DNA of 64,000 nt from JAOTVV01 sp039591075 (GCA_039591075.1 JBDHEI010000004.1:62001-126000), one strand, 5' to 3'. Shown: positions 1-8,800, numbered from the stretch's first letter. A program made the numbers and translations. Notes: a model not told the origin generated them from the letters alone.

Positions 1-670
1 GTGTGTCAGGAGCGGTCTTCCGAACCCAGAGCTCGGCCCAGCCGTGAACCGCCGTCAGAGCGTTGCGTAGCTCGTGGTTTGTCATGGCGTAGAACCGCTC
101 GCGCGAGTCGTGCATGCCGCGGAGCTCGGCGAGCAAGCGCTCGCGATCCTGGTGAAACCGGGCGTTCTCCACCGCGACCGCGGCATAGGCGGAGAGCATG
201 ACCGCGACCTTCTCGTCCTCTTCGCTGAACTCCTCAGCACCGATCTTCTCGGTCAGATACAGGTTGCCGATCGGTCGTTCGCGACCGTGGATGGGCACCC
301 CGAGAAAGGACCGCATGGGGGCATGTTGCTTTGGCATTCCGGTGAACTTCGGATGCTTCGTGAGGTCCTTGAGGCGGATTGGGTGCGGGTCCGTGATGAG
401 GAGACCGAGAATGCCGTGGCCGCTCGGCGGTCCGCCGAGTCGTGACCTCTCGGCTTCATCGATGCCGCTGGTAATGAACCGCTCCAGGCGGTCACCATCC
501 GCGTGCAGCACTCCCAGAGCCGCGAATCGTGACCCGATCACCGCTCGGGCGGACTCGACGACCTCCGTCAGCACCGCATCGAGCTCGTGCACCGAGGCAA
601 TGCGGATACCGGCGCGGCAGAGTTGCTCCGCGCGATGCCAGATCTCGCGGCGGCCCATGTCGGCACTCAT
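1..670 (-). CDS. GAF-domain sensor histidine kinase, 3' end beyond window
   Basis: Only the first 223 residues are in the window, because the gene runs off the left edge. Reading from an ATG at 670, a GAF domain fills roughly residues 20-165. A short helical linker follows, then a histidine kinase H-box reading NHELRNALTAVHGW with the likely phosphorylated His at residue 198. The ATP-binding domain would lie outside the window. No transmembrane segment precedes the GAF domain, so a cytosolic sensor is expected. A second in-frame ATG lies at 658 and neither start has a strong Shine-Dalgarno. The gene is divergent from the ZIP pair, with a palindrome in the shared intergenic region. Confidence 0.85.
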   Translation of the reverse strand, partial: MSADMGRREIWHRAEQLCRAGIRIASVHELDAVLTEVVESARAVIGSRFAALGVLHADGDRLERFITSGIDEAERSRLGGPPSGHGILGLLITDPHPIRLKDLTKHPKFTGMPKQHAPMRSFLGVPIHGRERPIGNLYLTEKIGAEEFSEEDEKVAVMLSAYAAVAVENARFHQDRERLLAELRGMHDSRERFYAMTNHELRNALTAVHGWAELWVRKTAPDT

Positions 671-757
671 GATCTCAAGCTAATCCGGCCTCTGAGCCTT
701 CTCTAGCCCGTTTGTCGGAGATCCGGTTCCTGCGGCCGGGATCCGCCCGCCTTGTCG

Positions 758-775
758 CCGACCTGGCCAGGTCGG
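758..775. promoter_or_regulatory. Perfect 18-bp palindrome, candidate operator
   Basis: The sequence CCGACCTGGCCAGGTCGG equals its own reverse complement. It lies between the divergent GAF kinase and the ZIP transporter pair, just before the possible ATG (778) or GTG (808) of the first transporter. As RNA it could form a 7-bp stem with a GGCC loop. There is no T-tract, so it is not a terminator. A dimeric metal-responsive repressor site is the natural guess, but no regulator gene sits beside it. Confidence 0.5.
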
Positions 776-807
776 TAATGTGCAGGCGTCTTCGCCGTGA
801 TTGGACC

Positions 808-1545
808 GTGGACCCAATATTGGTCGTGCTCCTCTACTCGTCGCTTGCCGCGGCCATGGCCGCGGTTGGGGTGCTTCCACTCCTCGGTCGGCGAAGGCTT
901 CCAAGGCACTGGATCGGGTGGTCGAACGCGCTGGCCGCGGGCCTCATGCTCGGTGTGGCCTATGCCCTGCTGGTGAGCGCACGTGAACGTGTGCCGCTGA
1001 GCGGAGCGCTCGGAGCGCTGCTGGGCATCCTGTTCGTGAATCGAACCCACGCTGCATCCGGTACCAGCGAACTCGATCTCAATCGGCTGGACGAGACCAG
1101 CCCGGATTACGGCTACAAGGTCCTCCTCGTGAACGCGGTGCATTCGGCGGCAGAGGGGGTGGCCATCGGAGCGGCGATGGCGGTGAATCTCTCGTTCGGG
1201 GTATTCACGGCGCTCGCCATCGCCGTGCACAATGTGCCGGAGGGGACCGTCCTCGCAGCAATCCTCACCTCGCGGAGCGTGCGGCTCCGGGACGCCGCCG
1301 GCCTGGCCGTCGCGACCAATGTGAGCCAGGTACTCCTCGCCATCGTGACCTTTGCCCTCATCGCCGCCGCCCCGGGGCTCATGCCGTGGGCCTTGGGCTT
1401 CGCCGTCGGGTCGCTCATCTACCTCGTGCTCGCCGAGTTGCTCCCCGAGTGCTATCGGGAGGCCGGCAGCACGAGCATCGCGCTCGTCACGCTCGTGGCC
1501 ATGGGCATGGTCGCGTTGCTCGTGAGCCTCGGCCCCGGGGGCTGA
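808..1545 (+). CDS. ZIP-family divalent metal transporter, first of a tandem pair
   Basis: This is a polytopic membrane protein of 245 residues, assuming the GTG at 808. It carries the two signature helices of the ZIP family, HSAAEG near residue 112 and HNVPEG near residue 141, whose His and Glu form the binuclear metal site in known ZIPs. These proteins bring Zn(II) or similar divalent cations into the cytoplasm. An in-frame ATG at 778, preceded by AGG, would add ten residues; an upstream TTG at 712 would place the 18-bp palindrome inside the gene and is unlikely. The stop abuts the GTG of the next ZIP gene (TGA then GTG), so the two are translationally coupled. Confidence 0.85.
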   Translation: MDPILVVLLYSSLAAAMAAVGVLPLLGRRRLPRHWIGWSNALAAGLMLGVAYALLVSARERVPLSGALGALLGILFVNRTHAASGTSELDLNRLDETSPDYGYKVLLVNAVHSAAEGVAIGAAMAVNLSFGVFTALAIAVHNVPEGTVLAAILTSRSVRLRDAAGLAVATNVSQVLLAIVTFALIAAAPGLMPWALGFAVGSLIYLVLAELLPECYREAGSTSIALVTLVAMGMVALLVSLGPGG

Positions 1546-2274
1546 GTGCATCCCGTCATCATCGTCTTCCTCTACGGCCTCGTCACGGCGCTCGCGACGG
1601 GGCTGGGGGCGTTGCCCTTTGCGTTCGTGCGCCGGATCTCCCCGAGGATCACGGCCCAGTCGAATGCCGTGGCGTCGGGGCTGATGCTGGGCGCGAGTTT
1701 CGGGCTCGTCGCCGAGGGTACGCAGTACGGGAGCTGGCAGACGATCATCGGGGGCATGGGTGGGGTGCTCTTCATCCTCGTCACCCACGCGATCCTCAAA
1801 CGCTACGATCTGGAGTTCGCTGGCGGCCGGGGGGCCGGTGCCCGCCGTGCGGTGCTGCTGATGGTGGTGATGACGGTCCACTCCTTTGCCGAGGGCGTGG
1901 CGGTGGGCGTGTCGTTCGGTGGAGGTATGACACTCGCGTTGGTGATCGTCATCGCCATTGCTGTGCACAACATTCCCGAGGGCCTAGCAATCAGCGCCGT
2001 GATGCGACCGCAGGGGACGAGCGTCCTAGGATGCGCGATGTGGAGCGTGATGTCGTCGCTTCCCCAACCCCTGATGGCGGTTCCAGCCTTCCTGTTGGTT
2101 GATACGTTCACGCGGATTCTCCCCTACGGCATCGGATTCGCTGCCGGGGCGATGGTCTTCATGGTGATCGAGGAACTGCTACCCGAAGCGTACGGACAGG
2201 ATCAGCGGCACGGGGTTGCGGTCACTGTGACGGTGACGCTACTCGCCATGGTGATCTTCGCGCAGTATCTGTAG
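1546..2274 (+). CDS. ZIP-family divalent metal transporter, second of a tandem pair
   Basis: A 242-residue paralogue of the preceding gene. It starts at a GTG directly after that gene's TGA, with no intergenic base. The metal-site helices read HSFAEG (His112) and HNIPEG (His141). Between the first membrane segments and HSFAEG lies a soluble loop near residues 85-102 rich in Gly, Arg and Ala, with no His-rich stretch. Two coupled, diverged ZIP proteins suggest either a heterodimeric carrier or two substrate ranges. The sequence alone cannot separate Zn from Fe, Mn or Co import. Confidence 0.87.
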   Translation: MHPVIIVFLYGLVTALATGLGALPFAFVRRISPRITAQSNAVASGLMLGASFGLVAEGTQYGSWQTIIGGMGGVLFILVTHAILKRYDLEFAGGRGAGARRAVLLMVVMTVHSFAEGVAVGVSFGGGMTLALVIVIAIAVHNIPEGLAISAVMRPQGTSVLGCAMWSVMSSLPQPLMAVPAFLLVDTFTRILPYGIGFAAGAMVFMVIEELLPEAYGQDQRHGVAVTVTVTLLAMVIFAQYL

Positions 2275-2314
2275 CGCTCTTCCGTGTGGGATGCGGTTCG
2301 CCGAGCAGCGCGGG

Positions 2315-2530
2315 TCAGAGACTGCCGTTGGCAACCGCTCGGACGATGTTGCTCTGCGAGATCACACCGAGCAGCTCGGTGGCGCTCGCGACGAAGAGCC
2401 GGTCCCCACGTCTGTCGACGACCGGTACCCATCGCACCCGCGCGTCGGCGAGCTGAATGATGGCGTATTTGAGCGAGATGTCCTCGTTCACGACGGCCAA
2501 ATCGGTCTTCATGAGATCGGCAACCTTCAT
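2315..2530 (-). CDS. Stand-alone single CBS-motif protein
   Basis: A 71-residue protein starting MKVADLMKTD, which reads as one CBS repeat: a metal/adenylate-sensing beta-alpha-beta fold with the VPVVD strand and the closing GVISQSNIVRAV helix. CBS units normally work in pairs, so this one probably dimerises or acts on a partner. AGAGGT lies eight bases before the ATG. It sits 13 bp downstream of the UspA gene on the same strand, so the two likely form a small stress operon. The protein is complete, because the reading frame closes cleanly with a stop; it is not a fragment of a longer gene. Confidence 0.75.
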   Translation of the reverse strand: MKVADLMKTDLAVVNEDISLKYAIIQLADARVRWVPVVDRRGDRLFVASATELLGVISQSNIVRAVANGSL

Positions 2531-2543
2531 GTGCGGTACCTCT

Positions 2544-3422
2544 TTATCGAGTGCTGACCCGGCCGTGCACGGGGATGATGAGGAGCGAGCACGGTAACCG
2601 GTTGAGGAGCCGCTCGGTCGTGCTCCCCAGCAGCACTCGATCGATCCATCCTTTCCCGTGTGACCCCACGACAACGAGGTCGGCGGACCAATCCGCCACG
2701 TGGTCGGCGATCGTGCGCGCCGGCGCACCGCACTGCACGACGGGTTCGATTGTGCGGTCGACACCCAACGCTACTAGGGACGCCTCTGTTTCGGCTTCGG
2801 CGACCTCTAGGTGCGCGCACTCGTCGGGTTCGATACCGACATCCGGAATCGACGGGAGCGGCTCGACGACGTGCAGCGCGCGAATAGTGGCCCCAAACAG
2901 TCCGGCAAAGGACTGGGCCGCCATGATAGTCGCGGCGGCGGCGTCCGATAAGTCGGTTGCGACGAGGACGCGTGCGAACACGCTCGACGGCCCGGCGGCA
3001 ACCAGGAGGGGTACGTCGATGGTGCGCACGGCGTGATGGGCCGTGCTGCCCCCAAGCCATCGCGCGGGTGCCGAGTGGTGCTTTCCTCCCAAGACGAGTA
3101 GACCGGCGTCGCGCTCCTTGACCGCCTGCGCGAGGATCCACGACGGATTGCCGACACGGATCTCCAGTGACTCCACGGCGGCCGGGAGGGCGGAGCCAAC
3201 CACTGCGCTCACGGTATCCCTGGCGTGGGCGACGAAACGCTCGCTCATCAATCGATGCTCGTCGGAATCTCGAGCCCCGCGCGCGAGTCCCGGCGGCTCG
3301 CGGACCGCGTGCACCAGATGACAGGGCACACGTGCGGCTTCGGCCACGGCCCATCCGCATGTTGCGGCCAGCCCGCCAGCCGGCGATGCATCAACCCCGA
3401 CAAGAACCGCGTGCCACGCCAT
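2544..3422 (-). CDS. Tandem universal stress protein (two UspA domains)
   Basis: A 292-residue protein with two Usp folds in tandem. The first domain opens HAVLVGVDASP, and the second opens FARVLVATDLSD at mid-protein. The second domain keeps the ATP-binding loop of the family (GSHGKGWIDRVLLGS, the G-2x-G-9x-G-S pattern), while the first has a weaker version (GGKHHSAPARWLGGS). The ATG at 3422 is preceded by GGAG nine bases upstream and is preferred over a TTG five codons earlier. It is followed by the single-CBS gene. The protein is cytosolic, with no signal peptide. Confidence 0.87.
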   Translation of the reverse strand: MAWHAVLVGVDASPAGGLAATCGWAVAEAARVPCHLVHAVREPPGLARGARDSDEHRLMSERFVAHARDTVSAVVGSALPAAVESLEIRVGNPSWILAQAVKERDAGLLVLGGKHHSAPARWLGGSTAHHAVRTIDVPLLVAAGPSSVFARVLVATDLSDAAAATIMAAQSFAGLFGATIRALHVVEPLPSIPDVGIEPDECAHLEVAEAETEASLVALGVDRTIEPVVQCGAPARTIADHVADWSADLVVVGSHGKGWIDRVLLGSTTERLLNRLPCSLLIIPVHGRVSTR

Positions 3423-3619
3423 AATGGGCCACTCCAATCAGGCCCCGTCGCGCATCCGTTTGATCGGCCCCGGGTCACCCGAGGCGAGAGTATGCCCCGA
3501 CTCGACCTGCCGTCAAGCGCTCCGGGGCGATTTGGCCCAGGCCTGAAGCGGGATTCAGGCCGATTTCACCCCATTTTCATAGGCTTCTGCGTAAGGTGAG
3601 CCGTCATCCTTGATGGGTG

Positions 3620-3845
3620 GCCACTGCGGGAATGCCCTTTGAGGGAAGGGCCGGCGTTCGCGGCGCCGCCGCAGCCTGAGGGGTTTTGACGTCGGCCGCA
3701 GGCAAGACGAACGGGATCGTCGAGCATGTAATCCGGCAGAAAATCGGCAAAGCCCTGCGCCAGTCCGATTTGTGGTGCTTACAACCAGGCTACGGAGGGA
3801 AATCCCTTACCCCCGGTGCACGGGAGGGCACCGGGGGTTTTTTTT
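3620..3845 (+). ncRNA. Candidate structured small RNA of unknown family
   Basis: The 446-bp interval between uspA and the beta-CASP gene holds no credible ORF, but it has a chain of exact helices on the plus strand ending in an intrinsic terminator. They are CTGCGG 3624-3629 with CCGCAG 3669-3674, an inner CCCT/AGGG hairpin, GACGA 3706-3710 with TCGTC 3717-3721, AAATCGG 3741-3747 with CCGATTT 3765-3771, and the 10-bp terminator stem. The signatures I know for RNase P, tmRNA, SRP RNA and cobalamin or TPP riboswitches are absent. The 5' end is not defined. I see nothing recognisable in 3423-3600. Confidence 0.45.
3810..3845 (+). terminator. Strong Rho-independent terminator
   Basis: CCCCCGGTGC (3810-3819) pairs perfectly with GCACCGGGGG (3828-3837) across an 8-nt loop, and eight T residues follow at 3838-3845. 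The T-tract is on the plus strand, so it ends a plus-strand transcript. No plus-strand protein gene lies upstream of it, which is the main reason to suspect an RNA gene here. Confidence 0.88.
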
Positions 3846-3868
3846 GTGCCTGCTAGGGGGCTCGGACA

Positions 3869-5278
3869 TCAGGAGATGAGTTGAACGGTGGCCGCATCTT
3901 GGGCCACCCGGGCCGTCCAGCCGTAGCGGGTCTCGATCGCCGCGGCAAGGGTCTCGGCCGCCGTCGGTTCTCCGTGCACGAGATGAATCCCCTTCGGAGG
4001 TCCCTCGAACCCCGACAACCACTGTAGTAGTTCTCCCTGGTCGGCGTGGGCCGAAAGCCCGTCGAGGGTGTCGACCTGCGCCCGGACGGTCACGTCCTTT
4101 CCATGGATGTGGACCTCGTCGGCTCCCTCCTGGAGACGCCGTCCCCGCGTCCCGGCTGCCTGGAACCCGACCAGCAGCACCGTGGTCCGCCGATCCGACA
4201 GGCGAAGCTTCAGGTGATGGAGAATGCGCCCGCCCGTGGCCATGCCGCTTGCGGAGATGATGATGATGGGCCCGCGGAGATCGTTGAGGGCCATCGACTG
4301 TTCCTGGGACTTGGCCAGGGTGAAGTGTGACGGATAGAGGGGATGTTTGCCCCGATCCTCGACCCGGCGCATGTCGACGTCGTGCTCCGCGGTATGGCGG
4401 AGGTAGGTGCCCGTGACGTCGATGGCCATCGGGCTGTCCACATAGACGGGCAGGCGTGGTATCCGTTTGTCATCCTCGAGCTGGCGCAGCCACCACAGCA
4501 GTTCCTGGGTGCGCCCCACCGCAAACGCGGGGACGAGCAGCGCCCCTCCGCGCTCGGCCGCAGTGCGCACACACGTTGCCAGGTCGTCGTCCACATTGGG
4601 CGGGTGGGTGCGGTTGCCGTACGTCGATTCCAGGAGCAGGTAATCGGCGCGTGGTACGGGCTGTGGATCGTGGAGGATCGGCCGCCCCCATCTGCCCAGA
4701 TCACCGGAAAACACGAGATGAAGCGGCGTCTGCCCCTTTGTGCTGTCGAGGACGACATCGACGGTCGCCGAGCCGAGGATATGTCCTGCGGTTCGGAACG
4801 TGGTCTCGATCCCCGGTGTCACGGCGAAGGTCATCCCGAACGGTTGTGGCACGAGCAACTCCAGGGCGGCCTGCGCGTCGGCCATCGTATACAGGGGCAA
4901 CGCGGGGCGGTGACGCGAATAGCCCAGGTAATTCGCATGTGCGGCATGCTTCTCCTGGAGGTACGCGGAATCGGGCAACATGTAGTGCAGCAGGTCGGCC
5001 GTGGCGTGGGTGCAGTAGACCGGCCCCTGATACCCCCGGCGGACCACCAACGGCAGATAGCCGCTGTGATCAATGTGGGCGTGGCTCAGGACCAGGGCAT
5101 CGAGCTTTTTCGGGTCGAAGGCGGGCGCTTCCCAGTTCCGCTGCCGGAGTGCCTTGAGTCCCTGGAACAGGCCGCAATCGAGGAGCACCTGCCTGCCGTT
5201 TGCGCGCACCAGGTGCTTGGATCCTGTGACGGTCCCGGCGGCCCCGAGAAACTGGACGGTTTTCGTGACGCGTGCCAT
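3869..5278 (-). CDS. MBL-fold / beta-CASP RNA nuclease
   Basis: A 469-residue metallo-beta-lactamase protein of the CPSF73-like beta-CASP group. Zinc motifs are visible: LLDCGLFQG early, HAHIDH at 66-71, the His of TAGHILGS at 165 and the Asp of FSGDLGR at 193. Beta-CASP motif A is the Glu of LLLESTYG near 217, and motif C is LSAHAD at 408-413. Such enzymes process or degrade RNA with a two-zinc site in the cytoplasm. The ATG at 5278 begins MARVTKTVQFLG, as expected for the family; longer in-frame extensions carry no domain sequence. There is no KH or C-terminal extension, so it is the short bacterial form. Confidence 0.9.
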   Translation of the reverse strand: MARVTKTVQFLGAAGTVTGSKHLVRANGRQVLLDCGLFQGLKALRQRNWEAPAFDPKKLDALVLSHAHIDHSGYLPLVVRRGYQGPVYCTHATADLLHYMLPDSAYLQEKHAAHANYLGYSRHRPALPLYTMADAQAALELLVPQPFGMTFAVTPGIETTFRTAGHILGSATVDVVLDSTKGQTPLHLVFSGDLGRWGRPILHDPQPVPRADYLLLESTYGNRTHPPNVDDDLATCVRTAAERGGALLVPAFAVGRTQELLWWLRQLEDDKRIPRLPVYVDSPMAIDVTGTYLRHTAEHDVDMRRVEDRGKHPLYPSHFTLAKSQEQSMALNDLRGPIIIISASGMATGGRILHHLKLRLSDRRTTVLLVGFQAAGTRGRRLQEGADEVHIHGKDVTVRAQVDTLDGLSAHADQGELLQWLSGFEGPPKGIHLVHGEPTAAETLAAAIETRYGWTARVAQDAATVQLIS

Positions 5279-5427
5279 ATGCCTAGCTTGAGGAATGGTG
5301 CAAGTTGCCCGAATAGTAGATGATAGCCCCAGGGCCCGGAATAGTCGGTGGTGGTTGGTCGCTGCCGGGCTGGGGCCGGCGTCACACCGGGGACACCGAT
5401 GTGGGATCGACTGAGGCACACACAGCG

Positions 5428-6246
5428 ATGACCAGTCTCGACGGGCCGGAGTCGGGCGGGTCGTCGTTTCTGCAGGCGGCTGATGTGGCTGTTGGGAGCC
5501 GCAGCGAGCAGGAGCGCTCATCGAAGGAGGTGAACGACGCCCTGCTGACGCGTCTCCTGGCCGAGAGCCCCACGGCCGAGGTGATGCACGTGGTGCTCGC
5601 GGCGCTCATGGGCGTGCTCTTCTGGCCCCATGTCGCGCGCGTTGCGCTCCTTCTGTGGCTCGTGTCCATCGTAGCGGCGACCGCGACTCGGCTGTTCATT
5701 CGGCACCGACTGGTAGCGACACAGGCGGAGTACTCCTATGCCATCCGGATGCTCCGGGCCATCGTCGTGGTCACCGGTCTGGCGTGGGCCGTCGGTCCCG
5801 CCGTCGTTGTCGTTGACCTGCCGTTCGAGCATCTCGCGCTCCTCATGGTGGTGTTTGCCGGGTTCGTGGCGGGCGGGACGCATACGCTCGTGGCCGATGC
5901 CCGGAGCTTTTACGGCCTGACGGCCGCGTTGATGGGGCCGCTCGCCCTCAGCATCCTCGCGGCCGGGTACATGCGACTCCAAGTGATCGCATTCCTGCTG
6001 GGCGTCCTCTTCGGCGCTGGTGGAGTACTTGCGCGCCGCGGCCCAGTTGTCGTCCAGCGAGGCAGCGGCTCGGCAGGAGCGCAGTTTCTTAGAGGCTCTT
6101 GTTGCCAGCGCCCCCACCGCCTTCGTTGCCATGGCTTCCGATGGAACCGTCCTGGGCACGAATCCGGAATTCGAGCGCCTCTTTGGGTACTCGCCGGAGG
6201 AGGCTGTGGGAAGCCAGCTGAACGATCTCCTGGTCCCACCGAGTGA
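5428..6246 (+). CDS. Membrane sensor N-terminal part of a frameshifted hybrid histidine kinase
   Basis: From the ATG at 5428 the frame encodes a charged cytosolic leader and about six hydrophobic helices (VMHVVLAALMGVLFW through VIAFLLGVLF), resembling the integral-membrane sensors found ahead of kinases and diguanylate cyclases. After about 6015 the translation turns into Arg/Gly-rich nonsense until a stop at 6246, while the natural continuation (LVEYLRAAAQL, then PAS) appears in the next frame. I read this as the 5' part of the same gene as 6020-8800, separated by one base. An ATG at 5320 would extend it by 36 residues of non-domain sequence. Confidence 0.6.
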   Translation: MTSLDGPESGGSSFLQAADVAVGSRSEQERSSKEVNDALLTRLLAESPTAEVMHVVLAALMGVLFWPHVARVALLLWLVSIVAATATRLFIRHRLVATQAEYSYAIRMLRAIVVVTGLAWAVGPAVVVVDLPFEHLALLMVVFAGFVAGGTHTLVADARSFYGLTAALMGPLALSILAAGYMRLQVIAFLLGVLFGAGGVLARRGPVVVQRGSGSAGAQFLRGSCCQRPHRLRCHGFRWNRPGHESGIRAPLWVLAGGGCGKPAERSPGPTE

Positions 6247-8800
6247 TCTACGAGTGGCCCGCGCACTCGAAAACCGGGTGGCTGCCGGGGAGACGGTGAT
6301 TGCGGAGGTCCAGCGCCGTCGCAAAGACGGGTCGCTCGTCTGGGTACGGGTGGCCGCCGCGCCCGTTCGTGAGGCCGTCGGGCGCGGCACGTGGTTTGTC
6401 CTCTACGACGACATCTCGGCGATGAAGCGCGCCGAGGCGGCCATGCGCGAGGCGGAGCAGCAGTACCGCGAGTTGGTCGAGTCGGCCTCGGATCTGGTGT
6501 GGCAGGTCGATGGTCAGGGTAAGTGGACGTTCCTCAACACGGCGTCGGAGCGGGTGTACGGGCAGGAACCCGAGTCGATGGTCGGGCGTCCGTTCGCCGA
6601 GGTGGTCGACCCGGAATATCTGGACCAGGATCTCGCGGCATTCGGCACGGTGCTGCGCGGAGAGGAGCTCCATGACTACGAGACGATTCACCGCCACGCC
6701 GACGGGTCTGTTCGCCACCTGAGCTACGCCGCACGCCCCGTGCGCGATGCGTCGGGTGCGGTTATCGGGGCCCGCGGGATGGCTAGAGACGTGACCGAGC
6801 GAGCGGCCACGCGGGTGGCTTTGGAGGAGGCGCGGGAGATGGCGGAGAACGCGGCCGCGGCCAAGGCGGCGTTTCTTGCCAACATGAGTCACGAGATCCG
6901 CACCCCCATGAACGGGGTCATGGGGATGACCGACCTGCTCCTCGATACGGAACTCACCCCGGAGCAGCGCCAATCAGCCGAGTTGATCCGGACGTCCGCG
7001 GAATCGCTGCTTCACGTCATCGACGAGATCCTCGACTTCTCGAAGATCGAAGCGGGCCATGTGACCTTGGAGGAGATCAGCATCGACCTCCACGCCCTGC
7101 TGGATTCGGTGGTGCGGTTGCTCGCGATGCGGGCGTTCGAAAAAGGCGTCGAGCTGATCCTCGACCTGTCACCGGCGGTGCCCCGCACGGTACGCTCCGA
7201 TCCCAGCCGGATTCGTCAAGTGCTCACCAACCTCATCGGCAACGCGATCAAGTTCACGAGCCAGGGCGAGATCGTGGTCACGGTCAGCGTGGCGCCGGCC
7301 TCGGACGGTGAGCGAGAGATCCGGTTTTCGGTGCGGGACAGCGGGATCGGCATTCCCCAGGACAAGCTCGAGACGATCTTCGAGGAGTTCACGCAGGCCG
7401 ACGTGTCGACGACCCGTCGCTATGGGGGCACAGGGCTCGGTCTGGCCATCTCGCGTCGCCTCGTCCACTTCATGGGCGGCGAGCTCATGGCGCGGAGCGA
7501 CGACGTTCGCGGAAGCGAGTTCTGGTTCACGCTCTCGCTCCCGCAGGTGCCCGATCAGGAGACGGCCGCCGTGCATCGCGATCGAGCGGTGATTCGCGGC
7601 GCGCGAGTACTCGTGGTGGACGACAACGCTACCAATCGACGGATCCTCCGGAGGATGCTCGAAGCGGCGGAGGCGGTAGTGCACGAGGAGGAGATGGCCG
7701 ACTCCGCTCTGGCCGCCCTGCGCCAGGCGTCGAGGCAGGACACGCCGTACGCGCTGGCAGTAATCGATGCCTACATGCCCGTCCGGGATGGCTTCCAGCT
7801 CGCGGAGCTCATCCGCAAAGATGCAGCGCTCGGGGACACCTGCCTGATGATGCTCACCTCGGCGGGGCAACGGGGTGACGCGGAACGATGCCGGGAGCGC
7901 GGCATCCGGGGCTACATCACGAAACCGGTCTCCGGCTCGGACCTGATCGAGGCGGCGGCGGTGGTCCTCTCGGGGAAGGGAACGGTCGACGAGGGCGCAC
8001 AGCTCGTGACGCGGTACACCATCGAGGAAGCCCGCCGGCGTCTGCGCATCCTGCTTGCCGAAGACAACCCGGTCAATCAGGAGGTGGCCGCCAGGATGCT
8101 GCGGCGTCGTGGACACGACGTGGACGTGGTGGAGAACGGGCGCCAGGCGGTCGACGCAGTGGGCCGCGAGGAGTATGACGTGGTCCTCATGGACCTCCAG
8201 ATGCCGGAACTGGATGGGCTGTCGGCTGCCCGCGAGATCCGCGCACTCCCTGGCGGTGGGGCGATTCCCATCATCGCCCTGTCGGCACACGCTCTCGAGG
8301 AAGAACAGGGACGTGCCCGCGCGGCCGGCATGACCGATTACCTGGTCAAACCCTTCAAGCCGCACGATCTGTTTGCTCTTGTCGAGGGATGGGAGCAGGC
8401 CGCCGAAGGGGAGTCCGAGGTGTTGCCAGCTGACTCGACCCGCCCCGCTGTCGACCTCGCGGCGTTTCAGGATACCATGCGCGAGGCCGGGGCGGCAGAC
8501 GCCGTCGACGAAATGCTGGAGCTCTTCCTTGCAGATGCGCCGCAGCGAATGGCGGCGCTGGAGCGCGCCGCCGCCATGGATGACGTCGAGGGCGTGACAC
8601 AGGCTGCCCACGCCTACAAATCGGCGGCCGGTACCATCCGAGCGACCTTGCTGCACGAACTGCTGGGGGCGCTCGAAAAGGAGAGCCGTGAGGAGAACGC
8701 CGGGCGGGTTGCAGATCTTCTCATACGCGTGCGAGAAGAGCACGCCGCGGTGATGGTATACTTGCGGTCCGCACTCGGGGAAACAGCCGGCACGGCCTGA
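6020..8800 (+). CDS. Hybrid histidine kinase: PAS-PAS-HisKA-HATPase-REC-REC-Hpt
   Basis: The frame from a GTG at 6020 encodes 926 residues. Two PAS domains (about 25-140 and 150-265) lead to a HisKA H-box ANMSHEIRTPMNG with His291. A HATPase domain follows, with the N-box NLIGNAIKF and the DSGIGI and GGTGLGLAIS loops. Then come two receivers (VLVVDDNATN with acceptor Asp in AVIDAYMP; ILLAEDNPVN with acceptor in LMDLQMPELDG) and a C-terminal Hpt domain with His in AHAYKSAAG. This is the BarA/ArcB-like phosphorelay layout. No Shine-Dalgarno precedes 6020, which supports the view that translation is meant to arrive from the membrane-domain ORF in the other frame. Confidence 0.85.
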   Translation: MEYLRAAAQLSSSEAAARQERSFLEALVASAPTAFVAMASDGTVLGTNPEFERLFGYSPEEAVGSQLNDLLVPPSDLRVARALENRVAAGETVIAEVQRRRKDGSLVWVRVAAAPVREAVGRGTWFVLYDDISAMKRAEAAMREAEQQYRELVESASDLVWQVDGQGKWTFLNTASERVYGQEPESMVGRPFAEVVDPEYLDQDLAAFGTVLRGEELHDYETIHRHADGSVRHLSYAARPVRDASGAVIGARGMARDVTERAATRVALEEAREMAENAAAAKAAFLANMSHEIRTPMNGVMGMTDLLLDTELTPEQRQSAELIRTSAESLLHVIDEILDFSKIEAGHVTLEEISIDLHALLDSVVRLLAMRAFEKGVELILDLSPAVPRTVRSDPSRIRQVLTNLIGNAIKFTSQGEIVVTVSVAPASDGEREIRFSVRDSGIGIPQDKLETIFEEFTQADVSTTRRYGGTGLGLAISRRLVHFMGGELMARSDDVRGSEFWFTLSLPQVPDQETAAVHRDRAVIRGARVLVVDDNATNRRILRRMLEAAEAVVHEEEMADSALAALRQASRQDTPYALAVIDAYMPVRDGFQLAELIRKDAALGDTCLMMLTSAGQRGDAERCRERGIRGYITKPVSGSDLIEAAAVVLSGKGTVDEGAQLVTRYTIEEARRRLRILLAEDNPVNQEVAARMLRRRGHDVDVVENGRQAVDAVGREEYDVVLMDLQMPELDGLSAAREIRALPGGGAIPIIALSAHALEEEQGRARAAGMTDYLVKPFKPHDLFALVEGWEQAAEGESEVLPADSTRPAVDLAAFQDTMREAGAADAVDEMLELFLADAPQRMAALERAAAMDDVEGVTQAAHAYKSAAGTIRATLLHELLGALEKESREENAGRVADLLIRVREEHAAVMVYLRSALGETAGTA

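Noticed and set aside
7169..8743. 524-codon minus-strand open frame across the hybrid kinase
   Set aside because: Antisense shadow of conserved HATPase and receiver sequence.
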